A DNA stretch of 64,000 bases from Miscanthus floridulus (Eukaryota; Streptophyta; Magnoliopsida; Poales; Poaceae). Made by a program: the position numbers and the translations under genes. The stretch is taken from assembly GCF_019320115.1 (NCBI RefSeq), contig NC_089581.1, positions 6,759,707-6,823,706 of the forward strand, written 5' to 3'. The notes beneath the pieces are model-generated. The model did not search any database, was not told the origin of the DNA, and saw only the letters and a list, made by a program, of their open reading frames with translations. Shown piece after piece: positions 33,646 to 44,812 of the stretch. Within the stretch, counting starts at the first letter, position 1. Every line of letters begins with the position of its first letter.

Positions 33646-35821
33646 TCACTTGTAGGCGTGGATGTAATCTTGGAAGTAGAAGTTCTTCTGGATGAAGTTG
33701 GCAAGCCAGCGGGACGCAGCGAAGCATAGCACGGCCGCCGACACGACGGCGGCCCTCTGAACAGTCGAGGTGACCAGCGTTCCCTTGGTGACGGCAAGAA
33801 ACCCGACGATGGCGACCGAGGCGACCTGCAGGGCAACCTCGAGCGCCTTCATGGCCTTCAGCGCGGCGCTGCAGCTTGTGCACTGCGCCACGTGTGACCA
33901 GTACCTGTCATGGGCATCACAGTTCAATTCCTTGGCGACCGTATGATGTTTCAGGCCAGTGTGAAGATTACTAGCTTGTTTACCTCTCCATGAGCTGATC
34001 CTTGGTAGGTGTTGGTGGCAGCTGATCGATTTGTGGGGTTGCCCAGCCGATCTGATTCTTGGAGAATTTTCTGAACCAGTTCCTGAAGGCGACCACCATG
34101 CTGTCCGCCGACGTTGGCACATAGCAAGCTTTCTGCCAGTTATCGAGCCCTGCTGCGGCAAATTTACGCTCCTAACAAAAGGAATTCAGCAGACAAGAGT
34201 TACAAAAGCCTGAATCACTAAGCTTTGAGTATGAGATAGATCGAGTAGAGTATAATCTGGATGTTTGTTGTGCCTGACACTGACAGAACTTGAGTTATGT
34301 ACCTCAACGTGGAGGAGGAAAATGTCTGAATCCAATACAAGATTCTGGCCGACGTGGTACAGCCACCGTGGTGTGATGTGGTGGAGCCAGACCCCAATGT
34401 TCCTCGGGAACGCCCAGATCACCCTGCTCCTGCCAGGACCGACCGGAATGCAGAAGAACACCAGCATGACCCGAGGCACCTTCTTCTTCTTGTTCTGACC
34501 GACCACCAAGAGGCAAGAACAGTGAACAGTGCTGGTATGTTAAGATTGTTCGACGAATTCCTTCCGGTATCACTTGCATTGACAAAGAGGGAGGGGATTC
34601 ACACCTCTTGTGGAAACGGTGCGGCCAACGACGTGCAGGGCGCGATGAACTGGAAGTAGCCCCGCTCCTGCGGCGACACAAACCCTTGTATGTTTGCCTG
34701 CTCGATCTTCATCTTGGCTGGACCGCCACCCTCTTTATCATACTCAACTGTGAAGAAAAATAAACAACTCCTATCAGCTATGCAGCATGCCAAGCAACAA
34801 GCATTGTCAGCAACTGAGTAAGCCCAACGAATTGTATGGACTGGCAGAACAACTTCATTAGCAATGCTAAACATAAGAGAAGATACTCGTGTTAGATCAG
34901 GGACATATCTTCCAGGATCTTCCTTCTTGCGGATGCCACGTATGATCCCCTTGTGTGCATACGGGACATGGGCAGGATCCAGAAGGTTCTCAATCAAAAT
35001 GTCATACCTGCAATGCAACCGTGCCACAAACTATGACTGAACTGCAAATGTTCAAATGTGCAATGCAGGCATGCAGCTGGGTAGATCCTGGGATCAAAAC
35101 TCAGGAAAAAAAAATGGATCCTTTACCCGTAAGGGAGGTCTCTGATGCCATAGACGGTGACGAACTCCGGGTCGTCGATCTCAGGGATGAGCGGCGGCCG
35201 CTTCCTCTGCAGCACGTCCTTGTACTCGGGGTCGGCCCTCGGGTAGAACCACAGGATGTTGCTCTGCACCACGCAGGGGTACGACGCCACGCAAGCCTTG
35301 GGGTTCGTGTGCACCGGCGGGCCGAGGGCGGGTGCCTGGGGGATGAACTTGCAGGCGCCGGCGCCGTCAAAGCACCAGCCGTGGTAGACGCACTGGAGGC
35401 GGCCCTTGTCGTCGATCCGGCCCTCGGAGAGCGGCGCGAGGCGGTGCGGGCAGGCGTCGTCGAACACGCGCCACTCGCCGGCGCCGCGGTCGTACCAGGC
35501 CACGACGCTGAGCCCCAGCACCGTCTTGCCGTGCGGCGCGCGCGGGTCGAGGTCGCACACGGGGGCGAATGGGTACCACTGGTCCAGCCAGTCGAACCGC
35601 TCCTTCCCGGACGGCGACGGCTCCTCCTGCTCGGTCCGCGGCGTCTCGGTCGCCACGGCGGACACGGACAGCCGCGCGGCGCGGCGTTGCAGCCGCCTCG
35701 GCACGGGGCGCGCGCCGCCGCTTACGTTTAGCCTCCTGGAGCTCAATGGCGCGGTGGCCGCGGCCAGCGGGAGCGGCGGGCGCGATGCGCGAGGGAGCTG
35801 CAGGAGGGAGAGGGGGTCCAT
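33646..35821 (-). CDS. Rieske non-haem iron oxygenase, PAO/PTC52 (ACD1-like) family, chloroplast
   Basis: Six exons on minus: 35127-35821, 34909-35007, 34605-34749, 34303-34494, 33984-34171 and 33646-33904; 525 residues. A Ser/Arg-rich transit peptide (about 60 residues) precedes the Rieske domain: CPHRLAPLS, then CVYHGWCF, i.e. CxH...CxxH. The mononuclear iron motif is [10 protein letters not shown]. Near the C-terminus come a redox CxxC (AQCTSC) and two hydrophobic helices ([30 protein letters not shown]). These are the parts of pheophorbide a oxygenase and its relative PTC52, which act on chlorophyll intermediates at plastid membranes; the exact substrate here is not decidable by eye. All junctions are GT-AG except intron 2, where keeping the frame (EDPGR to VEYDKEGG) requires AT-AC borders (34908...34750). 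No stop or frameshift otherwise, so it looks functional. Two decayed relatives lie downstream. Confidence 0.88.
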
Positions 35822-36105
35822 CGCACGGCGACGGCCGGCGGCGAGCGCGGTGGAAACCCGGGGCAAACTCGTGGCTGTGGTTTGGCGGGAGTCGTGGCGT
35901 CGCGGGGACGGGGACGGGGCTCCTGTGGGCCGGTAGCACGTAGCAGTTGGATAAGGCGATTCAGCAGTTCACAATCACCTGCACCTGCCCCACGGAAATG
36001 GTAGAAAAAAAATCGCAGCCAATAATGCACACAGCACACATATGGCCTTTCAAAAAAAAAATGATGCACACAGCACAAAATTCCACGATAATTGTGATTT
36101 TGCCT

Positions 36106-36202
36106 AGGAATGCAAGCGAGCCTATCTAGACTTAATTTTTATGAATTTTCATGTAAAATTAAGTCTATTTGCGAGTTGACTGACAGGTCCGCTTGCATTC
36201 TA
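36106..36202. repeat. Imperfect inverted repeat (possible small MITE)
   Basis: GAATGCAAGCG at 36108 is mirrored by CGCTTGCATTC at 36190; inside, AGACTTAATTTT is mirrored by TAAAATTAAGTCT around a short loop. Confidence 0.6.
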
Positions 36203-36706
36203 ATTTTTCCCACAACCAGAGTCAGCTAGACACAAGATGACCTTATTCAAACACCTAGCACAAAACAGCACAGATTGCCGACAAATAGGTCACAATAAAA
36301 CTGGAATTGCAAAAACAACTTTGATGTATCATGCCCGGGTGAAAAAGGTCCCTTCTTGTTTCAAAAGAAAGGGCCCCTTCTATGTCTGTATCTTGTAAGC
36401 ACGTTGTAGGAAGAAGAAATGAGTGTTTTAGAGGAATTCTACACTAGACAAAAGACGTGGTAAGAATTGAGCAAAATATTCCTTCCCCACACCTAGATTT
36501 TTAGTTACGTCATTTCTACCTATAAATTGCATCAAAATTGGAGTAATAATTGACATATATCAGGTGGGGAATCTCTCCCCCTTCTTTTTTTGTTCTGCCT
36601 TTGTACATAAACATAAAATTGACATAGTACAAGTCAAGTTTAAATTCAACATAAGTTGACGAATTGAAATTGGGGTGTAGGAAAGAATATCTTCACCCGG
36701 ATTTTA

Positions 36707-36865
36707 CATGCTATTTAGGTAGAAGAAAAAGAAAAGGAAAGGAAAGGAAAACAAAAGGCTCTTACATGCATGCTATTTAGGTAGAAGAAAAAGTAAAAAA
36801 AACTCTTCCATGCATTCTATTTATAGGTAGAGAAGAAAAAGGAAAGGAAAGGGAAACAAAAGAAC
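36707..36865 (+). repeat. A/G-rich tandem repeat, three diverged units
   Basis: CATGCTATTTAGGTAGAAG or close variants start at 36707, 36769 and about 36809, each followed by an A/G-rich run (GAAAAGGAAAGGAAA type). Confidence 0.7.
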
Positions 36866-37160
36866 TCATGTTTTTTTTTTTGAGCAAAAACAAAAAGAAC
36901 TCATGTGCGAGAGAGACGATTTTTATCGAAGTAGACAAATTCCAAGGCCCAAAAGGCCCGAGAGAACAAAACACCACACAGCCTATTAACGGCCCCAAAA
37001 AGGTCAAAACCGAACCCAGCTCGTTAACGGTCCAAAAAGGCTCTCTCATTTTGTGCAAAAGGAAAAAAGGACGATCTGTGTCAAAGTCAGAGTCTCGAAG
37101 GCCACAAGCTCCAGCAACAAAACCGCAGGATCCCCGTCCTCCAGAACGCGTGACGTCACG

Positions 37161-39073
37161 TCACTTGTAAGCATGCGAGTAATCCTGGAAGAAGTTCCTC
37201 TGGATGAAGCTCGCGAGCCAGCGCGACGCGGCGAAGCACAGCACGGCGGCAGACACGAGCACGGCTCTCCGGGCAGGCGACGACGCGAGCAGCGCCGACT
37301 CCCTGGCCACGGCGAGGAAGCCGATCGACGGCGGCGACCGACGCGACCTGCAAGGCGGCCTCGGCCGCCCTCATGGCCCTGAGCGCCGCGCCGCAGCTCG
37401 CGCACTGCGCCACGTGCGACCAGTACCTATCCATGAGCCTGTCCTTGGTGGCCGTCGGCGGCAGCCAGCCGGGCTGTGGGGTCGCCCAGCCGACCTGGTT
37501 CTTGCTGTGCTTCCTGAACCAGCTCCTGAAGGCGACGACGCCGGCACGTAGCACCTGCTCTGCCAGTTCTCGTGGCCCATCGCGGCAAACTTGCGCTCCT
37601 GCAACTCCAACATGTTAGAGCTGACACTGACACGCAGCGAGTGTTGCATAGGACGTTCAGACATTTCGCTAGCTTTATTTCAGCTACCTCGACATGGAGT
37701 ATGTAGGCATCCCAGCACACGGTTCTGGCCGATGTGGTAGACCCACCGTGGCACGACCATGTCCAGCCACACCCCGAAGTTCCTCGGGAACGCCCAGATG
37801 AGCCTGCTCCGGCCAGGACCCACCGGGATGCAGAAGACGACGAGCATGAACCGAGGCGCCTTCTTCTTGCCCGGCTTTGGCTGCAGAGCCAACGGAACAA
37901 AACAACGGCGTTCTGTTGGGTTCCTTGCAGCTTCTCCACCTGCATTGCATCGACGATGGCAGAGCGGGTGCGGTGCGTACCTGCTGGCTAGTCCCTGAGC
38001 GTGCAGGGCGCCATGAACTTCCAGTGGCCGCGTTCCATGGACGCCAGGAACCCGTCTATGCTCGCCTCCTCTATCTTCAGCTTGATCGGGCCGCCGCCTT
38101 CTCGGTCGTGCTCGACTGTGAAGAAACGCAGCGCTACCACTCAGCGGCACTCAATGTTCTTCGTTCGTTCTAAGACTGGAAAATGAACCTCCTTTTCCTG
38201 AAAATTCAGGGTAGTTTGCATTGCCAAAGATGATGAGAGATCAGGGACGTATCTCCTGGGATCTTCAGCTTTGCACAGTTGGCGGATCAGGCCCTTGTGT
38301 GCATATGGGACATGAGAAGGATCCATCAGGTTCTCTGCCAAGATATCGTACCTGCCATGTACTGTGAATTTGCAATGTCATGCAGGAAGCATTTGTCCAT
38401 CAGGTTCTATACTCATAAGATTTGTTGTTTGTTTACCCATAGCAGAGGTCTCTGATACCGTAGGCGGTGACGAAGGACGGGTCGTCGATCTCCTTGATGT
38501 ACGGCGGCCGCTTCCGCCGCAGCACGTCCCTGTGCTCGGCCTCCGTCCTCGGGTAGAACCACAGGATCTTGTTCTGCACCACGCAGGGGTAGGACGCCAC
38601 GCACGCCCTGCTGCTCTCGTGCACGCGCCGGCGCCGTCGAAGCACCATCCGTGGTACGCGCACTGGAGCCGTCCCTTGCCGTCGATGCGGCCCTAGGAGA
38701 GCGGCGCGAGGCGGTGCGGGCAGGCGTCCTGGAAGACGCGCCACTCGCCGGCGCCACAGTCGTACCAGGCCACGACGCTGAGCCCCAGCACCGTCTTGCC
38801 GTGCGGCGCGCCGGGGTCGAGGTCGCACACGGGGGCGAACGGGTACCACTGGTCCAGCCAGTCGAACGCGCCCTCCTCCTCACCGGGCGCCGACGCGGAC
38901 GGCGCGTCCTCGGCCGCCACGGCGGACACCGACGACAGCCGGAGCTGGGCTGGCGCCTGCAGCCAGGTGCCGCTTAGCGGCCTCCTGGAATTTGGTAACG
39001 GCACGGCGGCGGCGGGTAGCGGAGGGCGCCCGGTGCGCGACGGGAGCAGGAGGTGGAGGGCGAGTGGCTCCAT
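37161..39073 (-). pseudogene. PAO/PTC52-like Rieske oxygenase, tandem pseudogene copy
   Basis: Aligned by eye to the intact copy: exon 1 38437-39073, exon 2 38253-38351, exon 3 37981-38117, exon 4 37688-37880, fused exons 5+6 37161-37598. It still shows [39 protein letters not shown] and AQCASC. Lesions: TAG immediately after CPHRLAPLS (GAG in the intact copy); a 40-bp deletion just after the Rieske CYHGWC region at a TGCA microhomology; an 8-bp shorter exon 3 with an in-frame TAG; about 5 bp missing near the end of exon 4; a 16-bp deletion in exon 5; and an extra G in exon 6 (near 37326). Intron 5 is cleanly absent. Intron 2 keeps the AT-AC pattern. Clearly dead, yet colinear along its full length. 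Confidence 0.88.
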
Positions 39074-40921
39074 TGCCGAACCCCTACGACTGCCAGTAGA
39101 AGTAGTGAAGCGGCGCGGGAGTGGTTTGAGCGAACTTTTTCATTTGATATTTATAATAAACAAAAATGCTAAAGTAGTATTATAAAGAGTATTCCCAAAA
39201 CAAAAATTCAGAAACTAGCCTTCTAGGTCATGCAAGGGGCCGTAGCGTGACTAATTAAACATGCTAGCATGTGTTGCAAATAATTTCTATACACGTCGCA
39301 GACATGGCATGACAGTCCGGCGATCGTAGATGGCGTCACTGGTTAGCTGAGTCATGCTACTATAAGAGCAAGACTAATAATATAGCCGGCTTGCTGGCTG
39401 TAAGTCTTCTCTCAGCCCATTCATATAGTGGATAACTTTTTACAGTTAATACATGGTACACTTGTCTTTCTCACAGACTTTCTTGGTTCTTGTGCCCAAG
39501 CCGGCTGTAACCTTACAGCCCGTTTCTCCTCTCTCTCCTCCCCTCTCTCCTCCACCTCAGCATTTAGTCGGCTTACAACCTGCTATTATACTTGCTCTAA
39601 ATGGCGTGACTAGACATAGCTGACACATTGGGTGGTTTTTATTCTTTTAGCTCTTTTGTTTAGCATGATCCCTTTTATTTGAATCTGGCTTACAACTCTT
39701 GTACTTTGAAATTAATTTTTTTTTCCATAATGTTACATTTGAGTTTTTAAGCTGTTTAGCCACAAAATGGCCTCAAGATCAGAAAAAATATAAAAATTCA
39801 TGGTTAGAAATGGTGGTATTTTTTCATGTAATTTACTAGCATACGTGTTTAAGTGAAATCTAAAGTTTCTTTAGAAACCAAATGCTTTAAAATTATTTTA
39901 AAATTGAAATTAAATTTAAAAGCAAAAGAGACCTTTGTAGACTTGGTATTGTTGTCTAATTATGATGTTGGGATATTTAAGCGAGAGGTTGAAAAGTCAG
40001 ACCTAGTTTGAAATCAGTCGAGGACATGACAAACTAAATTTAGAGAAGTTAATTAAGTAGCCATGTTGACCTAGGTCTTACATTGATTTTTGCATAATCA
40101 ATTTTCCAATTGGTAGCATGGAAGTTATAGTAAAAGTGATATACTTCAACACATATGTTTACCTTTTTTGAGGGGAACACATATGTTTACCTAGTATGGA
40201 ATCAAGTTAATAGTTTAGATTTGAAGCGTTAGTATGGATTTGAAGTAACAATTTATCTGGCATAGATAAGTAGGGTAGGAGTTAAAGCATGTCCACACAT
40301 ATGTTGGGAAGTTACATGACAAAATAAATTTAGATGAATTTTCAGGATTTTTAGAGGCCATTTCGGGGCTAAACAGCTAATAAACAAACTTAAAAATAAT
40401 TTTATGGGAAGAATTTTAATTTCAAAACTACAAGAGTTGTGATGCCAGATCAAACAAAATGGGCCATGCATAGCTTTTAACATCTACTTGAAAAAGTTAA
40501 AGATTTTTTATTATCCATAGGTTCTTTGTTTTGGATAGAAAAAAAAACCGCGCTAAACAAACGCCCATGAATTAAGGGGCGCACATCTATCACGGCATTC
40601 CCTATGGTATAATTCAACTCTCCAGTCAAGCTATTTGCGGTGGCATGACTCAATCAGGAGTCATGTTGGTGGTTTGTGTTCATTCAAAATCCTATACTAA
40701 TGTATATGGTGTGACCGTAGTGACGCGTCCTGACACAGAACCTGGATCATGCTCTATTTAGTATGTTCATTAATGTTCTTGGGGTTAAAGTAAAATAAAA
40801 CAGTGAGAGCGTGGACGCGGTCGGCAGCTCGCGGCGGCGGCAGCCGCATGCCCGCATCTATCGAGTCGCGCCGCGATCGGGCAAGGGCGCCAGCGGCCGG
40901 CGGATCAGCAGCTACAGCCGT
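39074..40921. other. Intergenic DNA
   Basis: No supported gene. AT-rich, with one MITE (39364-39599). Confidence 0.5.
39364..39599. mobile_element. MITE, family C (AGAGCAAG ends)
   Basis: AGAGCAAGACTAATAATATA at the left; the right end inverted reads AGAGCAAGTATAATAGCAGG. CTTACAG/GGCTGTAA blocks and CT-rich DNA lie inside. About 236 bp; possible TAA-type flanks. Confidence 0.7.
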
Positions 40922-41026
40922 GGGGCCTGTTCGTTTGAATTTATTAGCCGGTTTATCAACTAGAGTCTATAGTATTTTTCTTTCATACCAAAACAGCTTC
41001 ACCGGTTTATCAGCCGGCTTTAATAC
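40922..41026. mobile_element. MITE, family B, copy 5 (right end unclear)
   Basis: GGGGCCTGTTCGTTTGAATT at the left, then TAGTATTTTTCTTTCATACC and CGGTTTATCAGCCGGC. The right end has decayed. Confidence 0.5.
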
Positions 41027-41725
41027 CACGATGGTGTGGGGTGATGTGTCCGTGTGTTGTGTGCCTCAGTGCCTCCCATTCCAAAGCCCGTGCTACTGTG
41101 CTAGACTGCTGGCAACCGGTCATTGCTTGCACGTGTTTTTAGTTCCGGGCGCACGTGTCACCGTCGTTACCGATACTGGCAGTTTGGCAGCAGCATCGGC
41201 AGAAAGGAAACTGCATCCGCAAGACCGCGATGTTGTTGTCGCTGCCGCTGAGGTTCAGGTAGGGAGTGAGGAGATGGCGCGGCGTTGGGTGACCACACGA
41301 TACGTGGTTGGATCTGATGAAGCCAAGTAGTCTCGTACGACTCACGAGGGACGTTGGATGACCACATGACATGCCATGTGATTTTCCTCCTTCCTCTGCA
41401 TAACATTTTTTTTCTGTATATAAGATTGCGTTTCTTTTTATCAAGATAGATGAAGCATGATTAAAAAGAAACAACTCAAAAGGACATCTAATTGAGCCAC
41501 AATTTCACGCATTTAGCGCCACTTACATAACGTAACAACATTGTTCTGTGATGTAGGAAAGATCGAGATGGTATCAAGAAAAATAATGTAAGAATTGAAA
41601 GACAGGTAGATCGTCAATCTTCTCTTAGTGACGAGAATGATATCTGCTTACAAGTTATTTTTGTCTTAATCATACTTTTAGGGTAGTTATTGGGGCCACC
41701 AATTATAGTCAAGGCTTAGTCAATA
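41027..41725. other. Intergenic DNA
   Basis: No supported gene. GCGTTGGGTGACCACACGAT and a diverged GACGTTGGATGACCACATGA lie about 70 bp apart (about 41281 and 41351), a minor direct duplication. Confidence 0.4.
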
Positions 41726-42216
41726 CTCCCTCCGTCCCATTGAAACTGTCATTTTAGACTATGGGTCCCACATGAAGAAAGCTACAGGTTAGAACCTTTA
41801 TCTCTTCCCTTCATCCGCATCCACCTAGCGCAGAGGCAGAGCGCCCATCCCACAGGCAAATCGACCCACGCGGAGGTGGATCCTCCCTAACCATCGCTCC
41901 GCCAAGATCCATGTACAGTCATGGCCGATCGAGATCCACCTGCAGTCATCGCCAAGGGGATGTGTGCTTCTAGCCGCCAATGTCAAGCAGGCGCGCCCTC
42001 TCTCCTCTTCTCCTCCACTAGTGCCCCTTCCTCCTCTTCTCCTCCGCCAGTAGGAGGTGCAAGGCTTGGCATGGTAGGCACACCGATAACCTGGATCTAG
42101 ATGCAAACGGGGAGGAGAGCGAGAGAAATAATGTATACGTTTTTTTTTGTCTTTTTTCTTCTTTATTGGCTTCCATGTCCAATGCTAGAACAATCATAAT
42201 TTTGAGACAGACGGAG
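41726..42216. mobile_element. Stowaway-like element, unusually long
   Basis: Starts CTCCCTCCGTCCCATTGAAA and ends TTGAGACAGACGGAG between TA dinucleotides (41724-41725 and 42217-42218). At 491 bp it is far longer than a typical Stowaway, with a C/T-rich interior (41800-42060) unlike the AT-rich family body. It may be a MITE that acquired unrelated DNA. Confidence 0.55.
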
Positions 42217-42390
42217 TAGCTATTAAGTCCCCAAGATTCAGTCAAGTCATTGACAGAGCCAAGATTAATCCTAATTCTCCCCCTTGATCGAGAGCTTAAG
42301 TGATCTTCATAGTATTAGTCCCACTTTCAATAGAGTAGCATACCAAGATGAAAAATCATAATGGACCACGCATACTATTGGATCTAACAT

Positions 42391-42519
42391 GGCCCTGTTC
42401 GGCTTACCCCATATCTGGTTGGTTCGGCTTCTTTTTTTAGCTGGAATAGTATTTTTCTCTCACAACAATTCAGCCGGAACAGTGTTTTTCAGCCAAGTTT
42501 CAGACCAGCGAACGGGACC
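42391..42519. mobile_element. MITE, family B, copy 6
   Basis: GGCCCTGTTCGGCTT at the left, CAGCGAACGGGACC at the right; AGTATTTTTCTCTCACAACA inside. A further partial copy starts at about 42627 (GTCCTGTTCGCTTGAACTTA). Confidence 0.8.
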
Positions 42520-42867
42520 ATAGTAACACACTCTACGTCAAGTAGGACAATAACTTACGCTAACTAGACTTTTTCCTTCAAAGAAAAAGAAAATAAGACC
42601 AAGAAAATGGAGAGATGTCGAATAGTCCTGTTCGCTTGAACTTATCAGCCGCAGAAACTATTAGATATGACTAAAATTAAAAGACAACAGCTTAAGTTTA
42701 TCAGGATTTAAGACATTTTGCACACATTCAAAACACTTGATCCCATTTCCCACCCCTATCACAACTTGCAATCTCCTATAAATATTAAATAGTCGTCATA
42801 GCAAGGAATTGAACATCATATCCATGATTTCCCCAAGAGTACAATAAGTGTATAGCTCAGTTGTATG

Positions 42868-43099
42868 AATGAACGAAATCCTGAAAAATAGAAGTTCTTC
42901 TCGACGTAGTAAGTAGCAAGCCACCGAGATGCCATGAAGCACAACACAGCTGCAGTCACAACCACGGCTCTCTGAACAGCCGACGTGAGCAAGGAACCCG
43001 ATGACGGCGACCGACGCGACCTGCAGCGCGACCTCGAGCGCCCTCATGGCCCTCAGCGCCGCGCTGCAGCTCGTGCACTGCGCCACGTGTGACCAGTAC
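42868..43099 (-). pseudogene. PAO/PTC52-like last-exon fragment (third copy)
   Basis: On minus, after an acceptor GGGGGCAG, the fragment reads [20 protein letters not shown], then [17 protein letters not shown], as in exon 6 of the intact oxygenase. It then continues in another frame with VQRAVVVTAAVLCFMASRWL and EKNFYF. A deletion of about 16 bp after GFLA shifts the frame. Exons 1-5 are not present upstream, so this is a truncated duplicate. Confidence 0.8.
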
Positions 43100-43205
43100 C
43101 TGCCCCCAAGAATTGCCGGCCGTCGAGTTACGAACGAATCTCACAATGAAGTGTCGCGTCTACGGTGTCTGTCTGGTGCTCCAGGGCGTCCCGGCCTACA
43201 ACATG

Positions 43206-43776
43206 TACGGCACAGGGCTGTTTAGATTCGTCGACTAAAATTTACGAGGTGTTATGTATGGATGTTATATAGCATGTTCGAATACTAATAAAAAAATAAA
43301 TCACAGAATCCGTCGGTACTCTACGAGACGAATTTATTAAGTCTAATTAAACTGCTATTAGCATATGTTTACTGTAGCACCACAAAACTAATTCTGTGTG
43401 GAGAAACAAAATATCTCTCGTGCGAATAGATTTTTTTTGAATTTCGAAATAAAGGTTCTTGTCTTGTGGGGAACGATGCACAAATTTTTGGAATCCGGTA
43501 CCAACATGTATAATCCCCCATAACTACGTTTTCTTTCAGGCCTTTCAACCAATCAATACGACCTCATAGGGCAGCTTTTGCTAAAACTCGAGCAGTTTCT
43601 TAAAAACTTGCTTCAGATATAAGACTAATTAAGCTTAAAAGATTCGTCTCGCAAATTAGTCGCAAACTGTACAATTAGTTTCGTAATTAGTCTATATTTA
43701 ATACTCTAAACATATGTCTAAATATTCGATGGGACAACGACTAAAGTTTAAAAGGAAAAACCAAACACCCCCTATT
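43206..43776. mobile_element. Two diverged MITE family A-like elements
   Basis: First: GGCTGTTTAGATTCGTCGAC to about 43395, with TACGAGACGAATTTATTAAG and TTACTGTAGCACCAC. Second: about 43540-43776, with AAGATTCGTCTCGCAAATTA, ACAATTAGTTTCG and AAACACCCCC at the right. Ends are imperfect. Confidence 0.5.
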
Positions 43777-43977
43777 TACACGTGAAGGCATGATTTCGTA
43801 TTTACACGTGAAGGCATGATTTACACATGTACTGCATTTTTGTTCAAAGAAACAGAATGCCATTTCATACCACGCACACGATATATATTGTTAAAGTTTG
43901 GGACACGTACGGCCTCTACTTTCTACAGTACGGTTGGCAGCTGTGTAGTGTAGCTTCTCGAGCGGAGCAACATCAAG

Positions 43978-44526
43978 ATGGCGACCATCGCGATGGAGGA
44001 CGAGCTGAGGCTTGCCGTGTTCTGCTTCGCTCGACTGGGTACATGGGAACCTGGTGGTCGCCGACCCTACGGTCACCCGTCTCCGTTTGGTGGCCTTCAA
44101 CCCTGGCGCATCTGCGGCCATGGAGGGCTCGCGGCGAGGGACGCGAGGGCTGGTGGTGAGGTGCCCGCGCTCGGAGGCGGCCGGAGGTGCGGTGGTCGCA
44201 GCAGCTGGTGGTGCGAAGTGCAGGGCGCGCACGGCGGCGCTGGGCAGGAGCGTGGCTCCAGCAGCCTCGCCTTCGGGCCCGCCATCATCTTCACGGCGAC
44301 GCCGGGCAGGAGCGCGGCTCATGCAGCCTCGCCTTCGGGCCCCGCCAACACCCTCACCGACCTGGAGAGGGAGCACAACCACCAAGCCCTCCTCGACGGC
44401 GACGTCCTCGACGAAGCGCACGATACCGACGGCGATGCGGCCGACGAGTTCTCCGGGGGCGGTCCTCAGAGCTTCTCTCCGTGGCCCAATTTTTTTATAA
44501 TTTGGCCCTTTTTGAAAAAAATTTAA
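43978..44526 (+). CDS. Uncertain GC-rich reading frame
   Basis: A 182-codon frame starting MATIAMEDELRLAVFCFARL at an ATG with a good context (AAGATGG). Composition is Gly/Ala/Ser-rich and overlapping frames of similar length exist (for example one with LDWVHGNLVVADPTVTRLRL from 44012), so frame choice is uncertain. An internal tandem duplication of about 63 bp (GGGCAGGAGCG...CCTTCGGGCCC, near 44242 and 44305) is visible. I recognise no domain. It could be a decayed captured gene fragment beside the Mutator-like element. Confidence 0.2.
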   Translation: MATIAMEDELRLAVFCFARLGTWEPGGRRPYGHPSPFGGLQPWRICGHGGLAARDARAGGEVPALGGGRRCGGRSSWWCEVQGAHGGAGQERGSSSLAFGPAIIFTATPGRSAAHAASPSGPANTLTDLEREHNHQALLDGDVLDEAHDTDGDAADEFSGGGPQSFSPWPNFFIIWPFLKKI

Positions 44527-44677
44527 GTTAAGAGGCTTAAACTCATCTTTGGACCCTGGGGGTCGGCGTCAGGACTCATGGCGCCGAGGTAACACGTCTC
44601 AGTGCCGCAGATCTTGGCTTCGAAGTGCCTGGCCGTGCACAGCAGAGCATCCTAGGTGGCGTTCACGTGTCCGGTAC

Positions 44678-44812
44678 CTCGGCGCCAAAATACATGGCGC
44701 CGAGCTCGGCGCCAGAATACATGGCGCCGAGCTCGGCGCCACAGATCTTGACGCTGAGCTCGGCGCCACAGATCTTGGCGCCGACCTCGGCGCCATGTAT
44801 TCTGGCGCCGAG
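44678..44812 (+). repeat. Five tandem 27-bp palindromic units in the MULE end
   Basis: Units begin at 44678, 44705, 44732, 44759 and 44786. Each starts CTCGGCGCCA and ends (T)GGCGCCGAG or a one- or two-base variant, with a variable 7-8 bp centre (AAATACA, CAGATCT, TGTATTC). Every unit is itself an inverted repeat, so the array can fold as serial hairpins. Confidence 0.9.

Larger units (their letters stand above)
35822..37160. other. Intergenic DNA with small repeats
   Basis: The upstream flank of the intact oxygenase meets the 3' flank of its pseudogene copy. No gene is supported. The hairpin and A/G-rich tandem repeats are listed separately. Confidence 0.5.

Noticed and set aside
34745..34908. 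Treating the AT-AC segment of the oxygenase as coding (it is open in frame)
   Set aside because: It encodes a Cys/Phe/Leu-rich stretch not expected in the family, and the pseudogene copy has unrelated sequence and stops there.
35367..35943. Long Arg/Ala-rich frames on both strands over oxygenase exon 1
   Set aside because: Shadow frames of the GC-rich first exon.
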